A stretch of DNA of 58,352 nt from Megasphaera hominis (GTDB lineage Bacteria; Bacillota; Negativicutes; Veillonellales; Megasphaeraceae). The notes under the pieces were generated by a model. The model saw nothing but the letters and a program-made list of their open reading frames with translations. It made no database searches and had not been told where the DNA came from. Shown here piece by piece: positions 26,100 to 33,720 of this stretch; the first letter of the stretch is position 1; every line of letters starts with the position of its first letter. The position numbers and the translations under genes were made by a program. The stretch spans positions 1 to 58,352 of the forward strand of contig NZ_JACOGK010000019.1 of the NCBI RefSeq assembly GCF_014269395.1, in the 5' to 3' direction.

Positions 26100-27248
26100 A
26101 TGTACAAGTATGTGACAACAGGCATTTTGGCGGGCTTTTTGGCCCTGTCTGCAGGGCCGGCAGAGGCGCTGGATGTACGCGTTCATGATGTACCCGTGCG
26201 TACCGTATTGGCCGGCCTGGCACGCAGTGAAAATATGAATCTGATCATCAATGACACCGTAGAAGGGCTGCTGACCATGGAACTGGCCGACGTAACGGCT
26301 GAAGAAGCCATTGAGGTCATTGCGTCCAGTCAGAATTTGCTCTACAGCCGGCAGGGCAATATGGCGGTCATTACGGCAGGCCGGGAAAACACGCATGCCC
26401 ACAGGAGTTATACGTGGCAGCTCCAGTATGCAGACCCGGAAACGGTGCGCAAGGCAGCGGCAGCTCTCGTAGCAGAAGATGCAATCCGCAGCCATGGCGA
26501 TACGAATTCCCTGGTTTTTGGCGGCACTACGCAGGAAGCGGCGGCCCTTGACAAGCTCGTAAAAGAATTGGATGTGCCCATCCGGCAGGTCGATGTAGAA
26601 GTGGAAATCCTCTCTTTAAACAAGGACGCTATGAAGGAGCTAGGTGTGGCCTGGAACTGGTCTGCCTTATCGGCCGGCCCCGGCCATACGGAGCATTTCG
26701 TCTATGAAGCGCAGCTGCATGCTTTAGAGAGCCAGGGCAAGGCCAAAATCCTGGCACGGCCCCACTTGCTGACCGGCAATGGCAAAGAAGCACAAATTCT
26801 GATTGGTGACCGCATTCCTGTCCTTACAGAACATATTTCTGATGGGGAAGTAGCACTGAAGACGGAATACGAGGATGCCGGTATCAAGCTGAGCTATACG
26901 CCCCGTATCCATGCTGATGGCAGCGTGACGGCGCGGCTTAAAGCTGAAGTCAGCACGCCCGTGCTGGTGCCGGACCTAAAAGCTTACAGGATTACGACGC
27001 GGCGGGCCGATACAGAAGTGCGCATGCGTCCCGGCCAGGACCTGCTCATTGGCGGCCTCATCAACAGGGAACAGATCGAGAACCTGCGCAAGGTACCGCT
27101 GTTAGGCGATCTGCCTCTTTTGGGAGGCCTGTTCCGGCACCGGTACAAGTCGGAAAAAGAGACGGAGGTCGTCATCCTCGTACGGGCGAAGGTGGCAGGA
27201 AGCAGCCCCCTTCCGGGAGAGGCAAAAGCCGGGCGTTTGTCGTATTGA
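26100..27248 (+). CDS. secretin (GspD/PilQ family outer-membrane channel)
   Basis: A 382-residue protein with a signal peptide (cleavage near AEA-LD). An N0/STN-type domain (VPVRTVLAGLARSENMNLIIND, about 30-95) and an N1-like domain (about 105-165) precede the secretin core. The core has AKILARPHLLTGNGKEAQILIGDRIPV and the C-terminal VRMRPGQDLLIGGLINRE...KVPLLGDLPLLGGLF block, both diagnostic. It is small but complete. AGGAG lies 10 nt before the ATG at 26100; an ATG at 26070 after AGGGGGAAAC is an alternative. Secretins form outer-membrane rings for type II secretion or type IV pili. No ATPase, pilin or platform gene is in this window. Confidence 0.88.
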   Translation: MYKYVTTGILAGFLALSAGPAEALDVRVHDVPVRTVLAGLARSENMNLIINDTVEGLLTMELADVTAEEAIEVIASSQNLLYSRQGNMAVITAGRENTHAHRSYTWQLQYADPETVRKAAAALVAEDAIRSHGDTNSLVFGGTTQEAAALDKLVKELDVPIRQVDVEVEILSLNKDAMKELGVAWNWSALSAGPGHTEHFVYEAQLHALESQGKAKILARPHLLTGNGKEAQILIGDRIPVLTEHISDGEVALKTEYEDAGIKLSYTPRIHADGSVTARLKAEVSTPVLVPDLKAYRITTRRADTEVRMRPGQDLLIGGLINREQIENLRKVPLLGDLPLLGGLFRHRYKSEKETEVVILVRAKVAGSSPLPGEAKAGRLSY

Positions 27249-27273
27249 CAGAAGAGAAACAATTTGCTACTAT
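27245..27273 (+). promoter_or_regulatory. promoter of crcB
   Basis: TTGACA (27245-27250), a 17-nt spacer and TACTAT (27268-27273) are 35 nt before the start codon. The TTGACA overlaps the secretin stop codon. Confidence 0.6.
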
Positions 27274-27307
27274 GGGCTTTAGCATAGAAAGGAGATAACC
27301 CTTTAGT

Positions 27308-27685
27308 ATGGAAAAAGTATTGTTTGTGGCTTTGGGCGGCGGTATCGGCGCTGCCTGCCGTTATTTGCTGACCCAGTTCAGCAACGCCCATGGCGGGACG
27401 ATTTTCCCTTACGGTACCGTACTGGCAAACGTCATCGGATCGTTTCTCATCGGCCTGCTATTCGTGTTTTTTGAAGCCCATAGTAATCTGTCACCAGTTT
27501 GCAAATTATTGCTTGTAACCGGTGTGCTAGGCGGTTTTACAACCTTTTCAACGTATAACATGGAACTTTTAACCTTTGCACGCAGTGGGGAATTTACATC
27601 GGCCCTCCTCTATCTGACCTTAAATGTCGTCGGCGGCTTTATCGCCTGCTGGCTGGGCGTCACTGTCGGCAACTCTGCTATGTAA
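27308..27685 (+). CDS. crcB: fluoride efflux channel CrcB/Fluc
   Basis: A 125-residue four-helix membrane protein that exports fluoride as a dual-topology dimer. It has GGGIGAACRYLL at the N-terminus, NVIGSFLIG (with the pore Asn) and the GGFTTFSTYNME signature with the Phe-box and sodium-site residues. GAAAGGAGATAACCCTTTAGT precedes the ATG. A single copy suits a homodimer. A universal stress protein gene follows 12 nt downstream. No fluoride riboswitch is present in the short leader. Confidence 0.94.
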   Translation: MEKVLFVALGGGIGAACRYLLTQFSNAHGGTIFPYGTVLANVIGSFLIGLLFVFFEAHSNLSPVCKLLLVTGVLGGFTTFSTYNMELLTFARSGEFTSALLYLTLNVVGGFIACWLGVTVGNSAM

Positions 27686-27697
27686 GGAGTTTTCTTG

Positions 27698-28126
27698 ATG
27701 AACCAATACCAATGCATTCTCGTGCCGGTCGACGCGTCGCCGGCGTCTATCCGGGCCGTCCGGCAAGGGGCTATGCTGGCCCAGGTCTTTCAGAGCAAGC
27801 TGATTATCCTGCAGGTAGCACCTCTCGTCTCTGTCGTGGCCCGTTTGGAACGGCAAGATCCGGAACAGGTTTCTCCAGCGGGAGAAAAACGGGAAAGCCA
27901 GCTGGCCAGTTACTATTCGTGCTACATTCCGTCCGGCGTGGAACCGGAGTATTTGTCCCTGGATGGGACGCCCGGGCCGGAAATCCTGCGTGTCGCAACG
28001 GACAGGGGCTGTGATTTGATCGTCATGGGCAACCATGGACTGAGCCGCTTAAAGGAAATTCTCATCGGCTCGGTCTGCCTGCATGTCGTACAGCATTCCC
28101 ACTGTCCGGTCCTGGTCGTTAAATAA
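27698..28126 (+). CDS. universal stress protein (UspA family)
   Basis: A 142-residue single-domain Usp. The N-terminal ILVPVDASPAS and the C-terminal ATP-binding GNHGLSRLKEILIGSV...HCPVLVV are intact. TAAGGAG precedes the ATG at 27698. It is cotranscribed with crcB and ends in a terminator that also serves brnQ. Confidence 0.9.
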   Translation: MNQYQCILVPVDASPASIRAVRQGAMLAQVFQSKLIILQVAPLVSVVARLERQDPEQVSPAGEKRESQLASYYSCYIPSGVEPEYLSLDGTPGPEILRVATDRGCDLIVMGNHGLSRLKEILIGSVCLHVVQHSHCPVLVVK

Positions 28127-28170
28127 ATACAGCGCGTTTTTGCCTGTACCTTACAGGTTTGAATGACGCA

Positions 28171-28208
28171 CAAAAGCCTGCCTTGATAATATCAAGACAG
28201 GCTTTTGT
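28171..28208. terminator. bidirectional terminator between usp and brnQ
   Basis: CAAAAGCCTG...CAGGCTTTTG, with an inner TTGAT/ATCAA continuation, makes a long hairpin with A and T runs on both sides. A small extra hairpin CCTGTA-CCT-TACAGG lies at 28143-28157. Confidence 0.85.
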
Positions 28209-28223
28209 GTGAAATACTGTAGC

Positions 28224-29543
28224 TCAGGCCTGGGCCGTAGCGTCAGAACGCTTGCCGGCAACGGCACCGATAAGGGCACCTGTGATGTAGCCGGCGATGA
28301 ATGGGACTACCCAGCCGAAGCCATAGGCAGAAAGCGGTGTAGCCGCGACGATTGCCTTGGCAATGGCCAGATCAGAGAGGAACGGCAAGGCTTCTATGAG
28401 CGCATAGAGCGTAACCAGGTAGACCGCCCCTTTGCAGGCACCGTTGTTGGGTGTAACCTTGGCAAGGACACCCAGCACGAGGAGCGCCAGACAAGGCGGA
28501 TAGGAAATACTGTACACCCAGCCGACGTAGGTTACGATACCATCGACGCCTAAGAGAGCTGTAAGAGCCGACAGGCACGAGCAAAGTATAGCCATTTTCT
28601 TGTAGCTCGCTTTGCGGGAAAACCCGCTCGTAAACTGGGCTACAGCAGCGACCTGGCCAATGGCCGTCGTGAGGCAGGCCAGGACGACGGCCACGCCCAT
28701 GGGAATCATGACGGCGCTGCCGAAGCGGCTGATAATGGCGACTAGGAGCTCTGCCCGGCCGATGGTCTGGGGATAGTCGCCGCTGACGCAGGCCCCCATG
28801 TAGAGGAGAGAACCGTAAATGACGAAGAGCAGGACGAAGGCGACGATGCCGCAGTAGATGAGGCAGGTATTGCGCTGTTTAATCGTCTGGTAGCCTTTGC
28901 TACGGATAGACTGGATGAAGACGGCGGCCATGATGAAGCTGACCAGGACATCGCCTGTATTATAGCCGCCTAAGAAGGCATTGACGAAGGGATTGGGTAC
29001 GGCCGGGTCTACAGGCGTACCTAACGGCGAGACGACGCCGGCAATGGCGATGACGACGAGAATGAGCGCTAAAAGCGGCGTCAGGTACTTGCCCATGCGA
29101 TCCATGACGTTATTGGGGTCGGCAACGAAGAAATAGGAAATGACAAAATATAAAATGACCAAGGGAATAAAAGGCGCTGCCGGAATGTTTCCCTGTATAC
29201 CTAATTGGATGGCTGTGGCAGCCGTACGGGGAATAGAAACGAAGGTACAGACGATCATGAGGGCGGCCAAGAGGACGTTGTACGTATATTTGCCGACCCG
29301 GTCCGTAATGGCATGAACATCACCGTTCAGGCCGATGACGATGAGCGTAAAGATAGGCAGGAAAATGCCGGAAAGGGTCAGGCCCGATAAGCCGGCGATG
29401 AATTCCGTGCCACTATTCAGGCCCAGCTGCGGCGGAAAGATAAGGTTGCCGGCACCAAAATACGTGGCAAAGAAGGCAAAGCCCAAAATAAAGATGTCCT
29501 GCAGGCGCGGCCTGTTTGTATGGGTAGTCGTGTTTTGCGTCAT
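28224..29543 (-). CDS. brnQ: branched-chain amino-acid:cation symporter BrnQ
   Basis: A 439-residue carrier of the LIVCS family importing Leu, Ile and Val with Na+ or H+. About twelve hydrophobic segments are visible. The family opening FFATYFGAGNLIFPPQLG lies near residue 22. The ATG at 29543 follows TAGGAGGCTTCACT; the longer reading frame upstream runs through the preceding terminator and is not coding. It is separated from metY by a hairpin but lies downstream on the same strand, so some T-box-controlled read-through is possible. Confidence 0.92.
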   Translation of the reverse strand: MTQNTTTHTNRPRLQDIFILGFAFFATYFGAGNLIFPPQLGLNSGTEFIAGLSGLTLSGIFLPIFTLIVIGLNGDVHAITDRVGKYTYNVLLAALMIVCTFVSIPRTAATAIQLGIQGNIPAAPFIPLVILYFVISYFFVADPNNVMDRMGKYLTPLLALILVVIAIAGVVSPLGTPVDPAVPNPFVNAFLGGYNTGDVLVSFIMAAVFIQSIRSKGYQTIKQRNTCLIYCGIVAFVLLFVIYGSLLYMGACVSGDYPQTIGRAELLVAIISRFGSAVMIPMGVAVVLACLTTAIGQVAAVAQFTSGFSRKASYKKMAILCSCLSALTALLGVDGIVTYVGWVYSISYPPCLALLVLGVLAKVTPNNGACKGAVYLVTLYALIEALPFLSDLAIAKAIVAATPLSAYGFGWVVPFIAGYITGALIGAVAGKRSDATAQA

Positions 29544-29554
29544 AGTGAAGCCTC

Positions 29555-29596
29555 CTAAAAGAAAACCGGCGATCTGCGTCAGTGCAAATCGCCGGT
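29555..29596 (-). terminator. terminator after metY
   Basis: ACCGGCGAT and ATCGCCGGT (29565-29596) form a 9-bp stem. On the minus strand it is followed by TTTTCTTTT, directly before the brnQ ribosome site. Confidence 0.8.
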
Positions 29597-29610
29597 GGTA
29601 GAACTGGGTC

Positions 29611-30891
29611 TTATGCTTTTTCCAGAGCCTGTTCGATATCAGCGAGAAGATCATCGACATTTTCCAGACCAATGGAGATGCGGATGGTACCGGATGTGAT
29701 GCCAGCTGCGACGAGAGCTTCCGGCGTCAGCTGCTGATGTGTTGTCGATGCCGGATGTACGAGCAGGGATTTGGAATCGCCTACGTTAGCCAGGTCAGAG
29801 AAGATTTCTGCCGAATCGATGAACTTACGGGCAGCTGCATAGCCATCTTTCAGTTCGAAGGAGAAGATGGAGCCTGTGCCCTTCGGGAAATACTTCTGAG
29901 CCAGTTTATAGTACGGCGAGCTCGGCAGGGACGGATAGTTTACTTTTGCGACCTTCGGATGGTTTTCCAGGAAAGCGGCAACCTTCTGGGCGTTGGCGAC
30001 GTGACGTTCGACGCGCAGGGACAAGGTTTCCAGGCCCTGGATGAGGAGCCAGGCGTTGAACGGGCTCAGGGATGCGCCGAGGTCACGCAGGTATTTGGCG
30101 CGAACGCGGGTTACGAAGCCGGCACCCGGTACGTCTTTGGCAAAGCTGATGCCGCCGTAGGATTCGTCCGGATTGACGAAATCGGGGAAACGGCCCGAGC
30201 CTTCCCAGTCGAAGTCGCCTTTTTCTACGATGACACCGCCTAAGGTCGTGCCATGGCCGCCGATGAATTTCGTTGCCGAATGGAGGACGATATCGCAGCC
30301 GTGTTCAAAGGGACGGAAGAGATACGGTGTAGCGAAGGTATTATCTACGAGAACGGGGATACCGTTTTTATGAGCGATTTCGGCAATGGCTTCAAAATCC
30401 GGAATGTTGATGGCCGGGTTGCCCAGGCTTTCGAGGTACACGGCTTTCGTCTTGTCCGTAATGGCGGCAGCAAAGGACTGCGGGTCATCGGGATTGGCGA
30501 ATTTTACGGAAATGCCCAGGTGTTTGAACGTATCGCTGAACAATTCAATCGTGCCACCGTAGAGCGTCGGAGCGGCAACGATTTCATCACCGGCACCAGC
30601 CAGGTTGATCAACGAAAGGGAAATAGCAGCGGCGCCTGTAGCTGTGGCCAACGCAGCTGTACCGCCTTCGAGAGCGGCAACGCGTTTTTCCAGGACATCC
30701 CACGTCGGGTTAGCCAGACGGGAATAGATGAAGCCCGGTTTTTTCAAGGCGAACTGGTCTTCGCCATCCTGCGTGTTGTCAAATACATAGCTCGTCGTCT
30801 GGTAAATAGGTACGGCACGTGCGCCTGTCGTAGGATCGGGTACCTGGCCTGCATGCTGCTGTAATGTTTCGAATTTGTAGTTTTTGCTCAT
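29611..30891 (-). CDS. metY: O-acetylhomoserine sulfhydrylase
   Basis: A 426-residue PLP enzyme of the Cys/Met metabolism family. It makes homocysteine from O-acetylhomoserine and sulfide, and may use O-acetylserine too. The PLP lysine is in [13 protein letters not shown] (about 205), and [20 protein letters not shown] is typical of MetY. The ATG at 30891 follows AGGGGGAATCATATT. A T-box leader precedes it, so expression rises when the cognate tRNA is uncharged. Sulfide from the asr operon in this window could feed it (inference). Confidence 0.93.
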   Translation of the reverse strand: MSKNYKFETLQQHAGQVPDPTTGARAVPIYQTTSYVFDNTQDGEDQFALKKPGFIYSRLANPTWDVLEKRVAALEGGTAALATATGAAAISLSLINLAGAGDEIVAAPTLYGGTIELFSDTFKHLGISVKFANPDDPQSFAAAITDKTKAVYLESLGNPAINIPDFEAIAEIAHKNGIPVLVDNTFATPYLFRPFEHGCDIVLHSATKFIGGHGTTLGGVIVEKGDFDWEGSGRFPDFVNPDESYGGISFAKDVPGAGFVTRVRAKYLRDLGASLSPFNAWLLIQGLETLSLRVERHVANAQKVAAFLENHPKVAKVNYPSLPSSPYYKLAQKYFPKGTGSIFSFELKDGYAAARKFIDSAEIFSDLANVGDSKSLLVHPASTTHQQLTPEALVAAGITSGTIRISIGLENVDDLLADIEQALEKA

Positions 30892-30959
30892 AATATGATT
30901 CCCCCTGTGAATGATAAAATGTAGAAAGATAAAATTCACTTGAAAAGGTGTGTTGTAAT

Positions 30960-31236
30960 AAAAAAAGCCTCCATCCCCTCTGTAAGGGACGGAAGCACCG
31001 TGATACCACCCAATTTCATCTGGCTTTCACAAGCCAGACCTCTTCAGGTACGCAGACCGAAGTCCTGAATACCGTAGCACTGTAACGGGTGCGCCCGGAC
31101 GGTCTAAATTATTCGACCAATCTGCTCTGAGGCCATCTTCCATGAGTTGTTGCGGTCTCCCTTTCACCATTCAGGAGCTCTCTGTGCCGTTCCTCGTCAT
31201 GTACTCTTCTCTTCATTGCAACACTATCAAGTTGTT
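30960..31236 (-). promoter_or_regulatory. T-box riboswitch leader of metY
   Basis: Read on the minus strand. AGTA (31205-31202) and the AGAGAG/GGTGAAAG apical motifs mark stem I. The T-box TGGGTGGTATCACGG lies at 31012-30998. A terminator stem GCTTCCGTCCCT/AGGGGATGGAGGC then runs into a T-tract near 30966-30961. Opposite the AGTA is GAAGATG (31140-31134). The strict register after GAA reads GAU, while one base later reads AUG; AUG (Met) fits the downstream gene. Confidence 0.88.
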
Positions 31237-31242
31237 GACGTA

Positions 31243-31271
31243 AGTCTACCATGTACGCTGTCATTTGTCAA
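31243..31271 (-). promoter_or_regulatory. promoter of the T-box-metY transcript
   Basis: On the minus strand TTGACA (31271-31266), a 17-nt spacer and TAGACT (31248-31243). The transcript would start near 31236. Between here and the nitrilase terminator (31272-31404) I see only AT-rich sequence. Confidence 0.65.
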
Positions 31272-31404
31272 ATGGTTTTTTGTAAAAAACTTGAAAATAC
31301 GTAGAATTTCGTTCTGCAACATATACTTGCTGGCAGGCCCATAGATGTATATATAATATAGAGAGGAACGTTGGTCAGAAAAAATAAAAAAATTTCATTC
31401 TAGA

Positions 31405-31438
31405 AAAAAGAAAAACTCCCCTGGTTAAGCAGGGGAGT
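31405..31438 (-). terminator. nitrilase gene terminator
   Basis: ACTCCCCTG and CAGGGGAGT (31415-31438) form a 9-bp stem. On the minus strand it continues into TTTTTCTTTTTT. Confidence 0.85.
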
Positions 31439-31455
31439 AAAAAGAAAATGGATAT

Positions 31456-32397
31456 TTATTCAAGTTCGTCGTCGTAATCATTGACGTAGAATTCAAGGAT
31501 GTCCGGACGGGAATAATGGCCTGTTGCATCGAATTCCATACGGCTCATGGGTACCATATCGAGATCAAGGTCGGCATAGATAATGGCTTCCTTGTTCCAT
31601 ACGGGCTCCGTGACATAGTGGCCATAGGGATCGATGAGGCACGTACCACCCGAGCAGGTTTCTTCTTTCAGGCGGCTGATTTCGTCCTGTTCCAGGAGAT
31701 CCTGCGGGTACTGGTCACGCGTGAAGTACTGATCGACGTTGAAGACGAAGCAATGGCCTTCAATGGCAATGTGTTTGATCGTGTCCTGCCATTCCGGGTT
31801 GTCGTTGGTATTGGGGGCCAAATAGAGGGAAACACCTTTTTCATAGAGCGCTACGCGGGCTAAGGGCATGTAGTTTTCCCAGCAAATGAGGCTGCCCATA
31901 GCGCCCCACGGCGTATCGACGACGGGGAAATACGTTTCCGGTACGTGGGAATCTGCCCAAATATAGCGTTCCGAACCGGTCGGCTTAATTTTCCGGTGTA
32001 CCGATACGAGTTCGCCTTCCGGTGAGAAGATCAGATTGGTGCAATAGAGAGAGCACGTTTGATGATCCCGTTCTGTGACGCCAATGCTCACATAGGCCTG
32101 GGCCTTTTTGGCGGCAGCGGCAATGCCTGCCGTATCGTCAGGTACGAGGACGGCGTTGTCATAATATTTTTTCCAATCCTGCCGGCCCGTATTATTGCGG
32201 CTGCCTACAGTGAAGCCGAAGGTCAGTCCGTAGGGATAGCAAGGGATAATCGATTCCGGAAAGACAATCAGCTCAGCGCCGTTTTGTCCGGCTTCGTGAA
32301 TTTGCCTGATGACCTTTTCTGTCGTCGCCCGTTTATCAAACATAATAGGCGACGCCTGTACGAGTGCAGCCCGTAAATTTTTCTTTAAATTTTTCAT
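31456..32397 (-). CDS. nitrilase/carbon-nitrogen hydrolase
   Basis: A 313-residue nitrilase-superfamily enzyme. The Glu-Lys-Cys triad is visible in FPESIIPCYPYG (Glu near 48), HRKIKPT (Lys near 134) and the nucleophile in LICWENYMP (about 170). CWENYMPL with the following EGHCFVFNV favours branch 1, true nitrilases that convert nitriles to acids and ammonia, over amidases. AGGAGGGGATAGAGC precedes the ATG. It is monocistronic and divergent from a CoA-transferase gene through mirrored promoters. The natural substrate is unknown. Confidence 0.88.
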   Translation of the reverse strand: MKNLKKNLRAALVQASPIMFDKRATTEKVIRQIHEAGQNGAELIVFPESIIPCYPYGLTFGFTVGSRNNTGRQDWKKYYDNAVLVPDDTAGIAAAAKKAQAYVSIGVTERDHQTCSLYCTNLIFSPEGELVSVHRKIKPTGSERYIWADSHVPETYFPVVDTPWGAMGSLICWENYMPLARVALYEKGVSLYLAPNTNDNPEWQDTIKHIAIEGHCFVFNVDQYFTRDQYPQDLLEQDEISRLKEETCSGGTCLIDPYGHYVTEPVWNKEAIIYADLDLDMVPMSRMEFDATGHYSRPDILEFYVNDYDDELE

Positions 32398-32437
32398 GCT
32401 CTATCCCCTCCTAAGCTAAGTGTAGGTTACAGGAGTA

Positions 32438-32486
32438 TTATAACATAGGTATACGCCTGGGTAGCAAGGGAAATCTATGTTATACT
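32438..32486. promoter_or_regulatory. mirror-image divergent promoters, nitrilase/CoA transferase
   Basis: ATAACATAG (32440-32448) and CTATGTTAT (32475-32483) are inverted 9-bp arms. They overlap TGT-TATAAT facing the nitrilase and TGT-TATACT (32481-32486) facing the CoA transferase. Spacing between arm centres is 35 bp. Confidence 0.6.
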
Positions 32487-32509
32487 ATACGTTGAGGTGA
32501 ATCTTAATC

Positions 32510-33712
32510 ATGAAAAATCCGTTTTCAGATTTATTTATATTAGACTTTACGCATGTATATTCTGGCCCGTATTGTACGATGCTGCTGGCCGACCTGGGGG
32601 CCAGGGTAGTAAAAATAGAACGGCCCGGCAGTGGTGACGATACGCGTCATTATCTGCCCTTTAAAAACGGCGAAAGCGGTTACTTTGCCTATCTCAACCG
32701 CAATAAGGAAAGCCTGACCCTCGACCTTAAGAGTCCTGAAGGAAAACGTATCGCCCTGGAGCTCATGAAAAAAAGTGACGTAGTCATTGAAAATTTTTCT
32801 GCCGGCACGATGGACCGTCTCGGCCTGGGCTATGAAGCGGCTAAGGCCGTCAAGGACGATATTATTTATGCCTCCATTTCCGGCTTTGGCCAAAGCGGTC
32901 CCCTTTGCCACAAGGCAGCGTATGATATTATTGCCCAGGCCATGGGCGGCCTGCTCAGACTGACCGGCTTTCCAGACCAGCCGCCGGTCAAGGTAGGCGT
33001 TTCCATTGCCGATGCCAACGCAGGCATCCACATGGCCTTTTGTCTCATGGCAGCCCTGTACCAGCGTGATCATACCGGTGCAGGCCAGTACATCGACGTG
33101 TCCATGATGGATACGACCATGTCTGTATTGGAAAATTTTGTCATGCAATATACCTTAAACGGTGTCGTACCGGAACGGTCCGGCAATGAACACTCGGCAT
33201 CGGCGCCCTTTGATATGTATGAAACCAAGGATGATTACGTGGCCGTAGCGACCGGTAATAATACACAGTTTTCACGAATGCAGGCGGCTATGGGCATGGA
33301 CATCATGTCGGACCCGCGCTTTGCCGAAAATACGCTGCGCCGCAAAAACTATAAGGAACTGCGGCCTATCCTGGCGGCTTGGATGAAGGAGCACACGACG
33401 GCAGACATCGTGGCTCTCTTTGACCGGGCTGCAGTCCCGGTGGCACCGGTGCTGGGCATCGATGAATTAGTGAATCATCCGCAGATCCGGGCGCGGGGGA
33501 TGATCGAAACACAGCATCATCCGGTCTTAGGGGATTTGGAAATGCCCGGTTTTCCGGCAAAATTTTCGACGATGCAAACACCGGTCCGCAAAGCGGCACC
33601 GCTCCTAGGCGAAGATACGGATGCCATTTTGTCCGGTGTCCTCGGGCTCGATGAAAAGACCATTGCAGCCCTGAAAGAAAAGCATATTGTAGAACAACAC
33701 GAGAAAGGATAA
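32510..33712 (+). CDS. family III CoA transferase (CaiB/BaiF type)
   Basis: A 400-residue CoA transferase that moves CoA between organic acids. The catalytic Asp is in GQYIDVSMMDTTM near residue 200 (family: Asp169 of formyl-CoA transferase). The N-terminal LDFTHVYSGPYCTMLLADLGARVVKIERPG and the SGFGQSGP loop are typical. GAGGTGAATCTTAATC precedes the ATG. The acid substrate cannot be assigned. The TTG of an ABC-F gene follows 8 nt after the stop. Confidence 0.9.
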   Translation: MKNPFSDLFILDFTHVYSGPYCTMLLADLGARVVKIERPGSGDDTRHYLPFKNGESGYFAYLNRNKESLTLDLKSPEGKRIALELMKKSDVVIENFSAGTMDRLGLGYEAAKAVKDDIIYASISGFGQSGPLCHKAAYDIIAQAMGGLLRLTGFPDQPPVKVGVSIADANAGIHMAFCLMAALYQRDHTGAGQYIDVSMMDTTMSVLENFVMQYTLNGVVPERSGNEHSASAPFDMYETKDDYVAVATGNNTQFSRMQAAMGMDIMSDPRFAENTLRRKNYKELRPILAAWMKEHTTADIVALFDRAAVPVAPVLGIDELVNHPQIRARGMIETQHHPVLGDLEMPGFPAKFSTMQTPVRKAAPLLGEDTDAILSGVLGLDEKTIAALKEKHIVEQHEKG

Positions 33713-33720
33713 AAAAACAA

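Noticed and set aside
27249..27307. Fluoride riboswitch upstream of crcB
   Set aside because: The leader is too short and lacks the conserved crcB-motif sequences; an ordinary promoter explains it.
31147..31344. 65-codon plus-strand frame
   Set aside because: It lies antisense to the T-box leader and its promoter and has no coding features.
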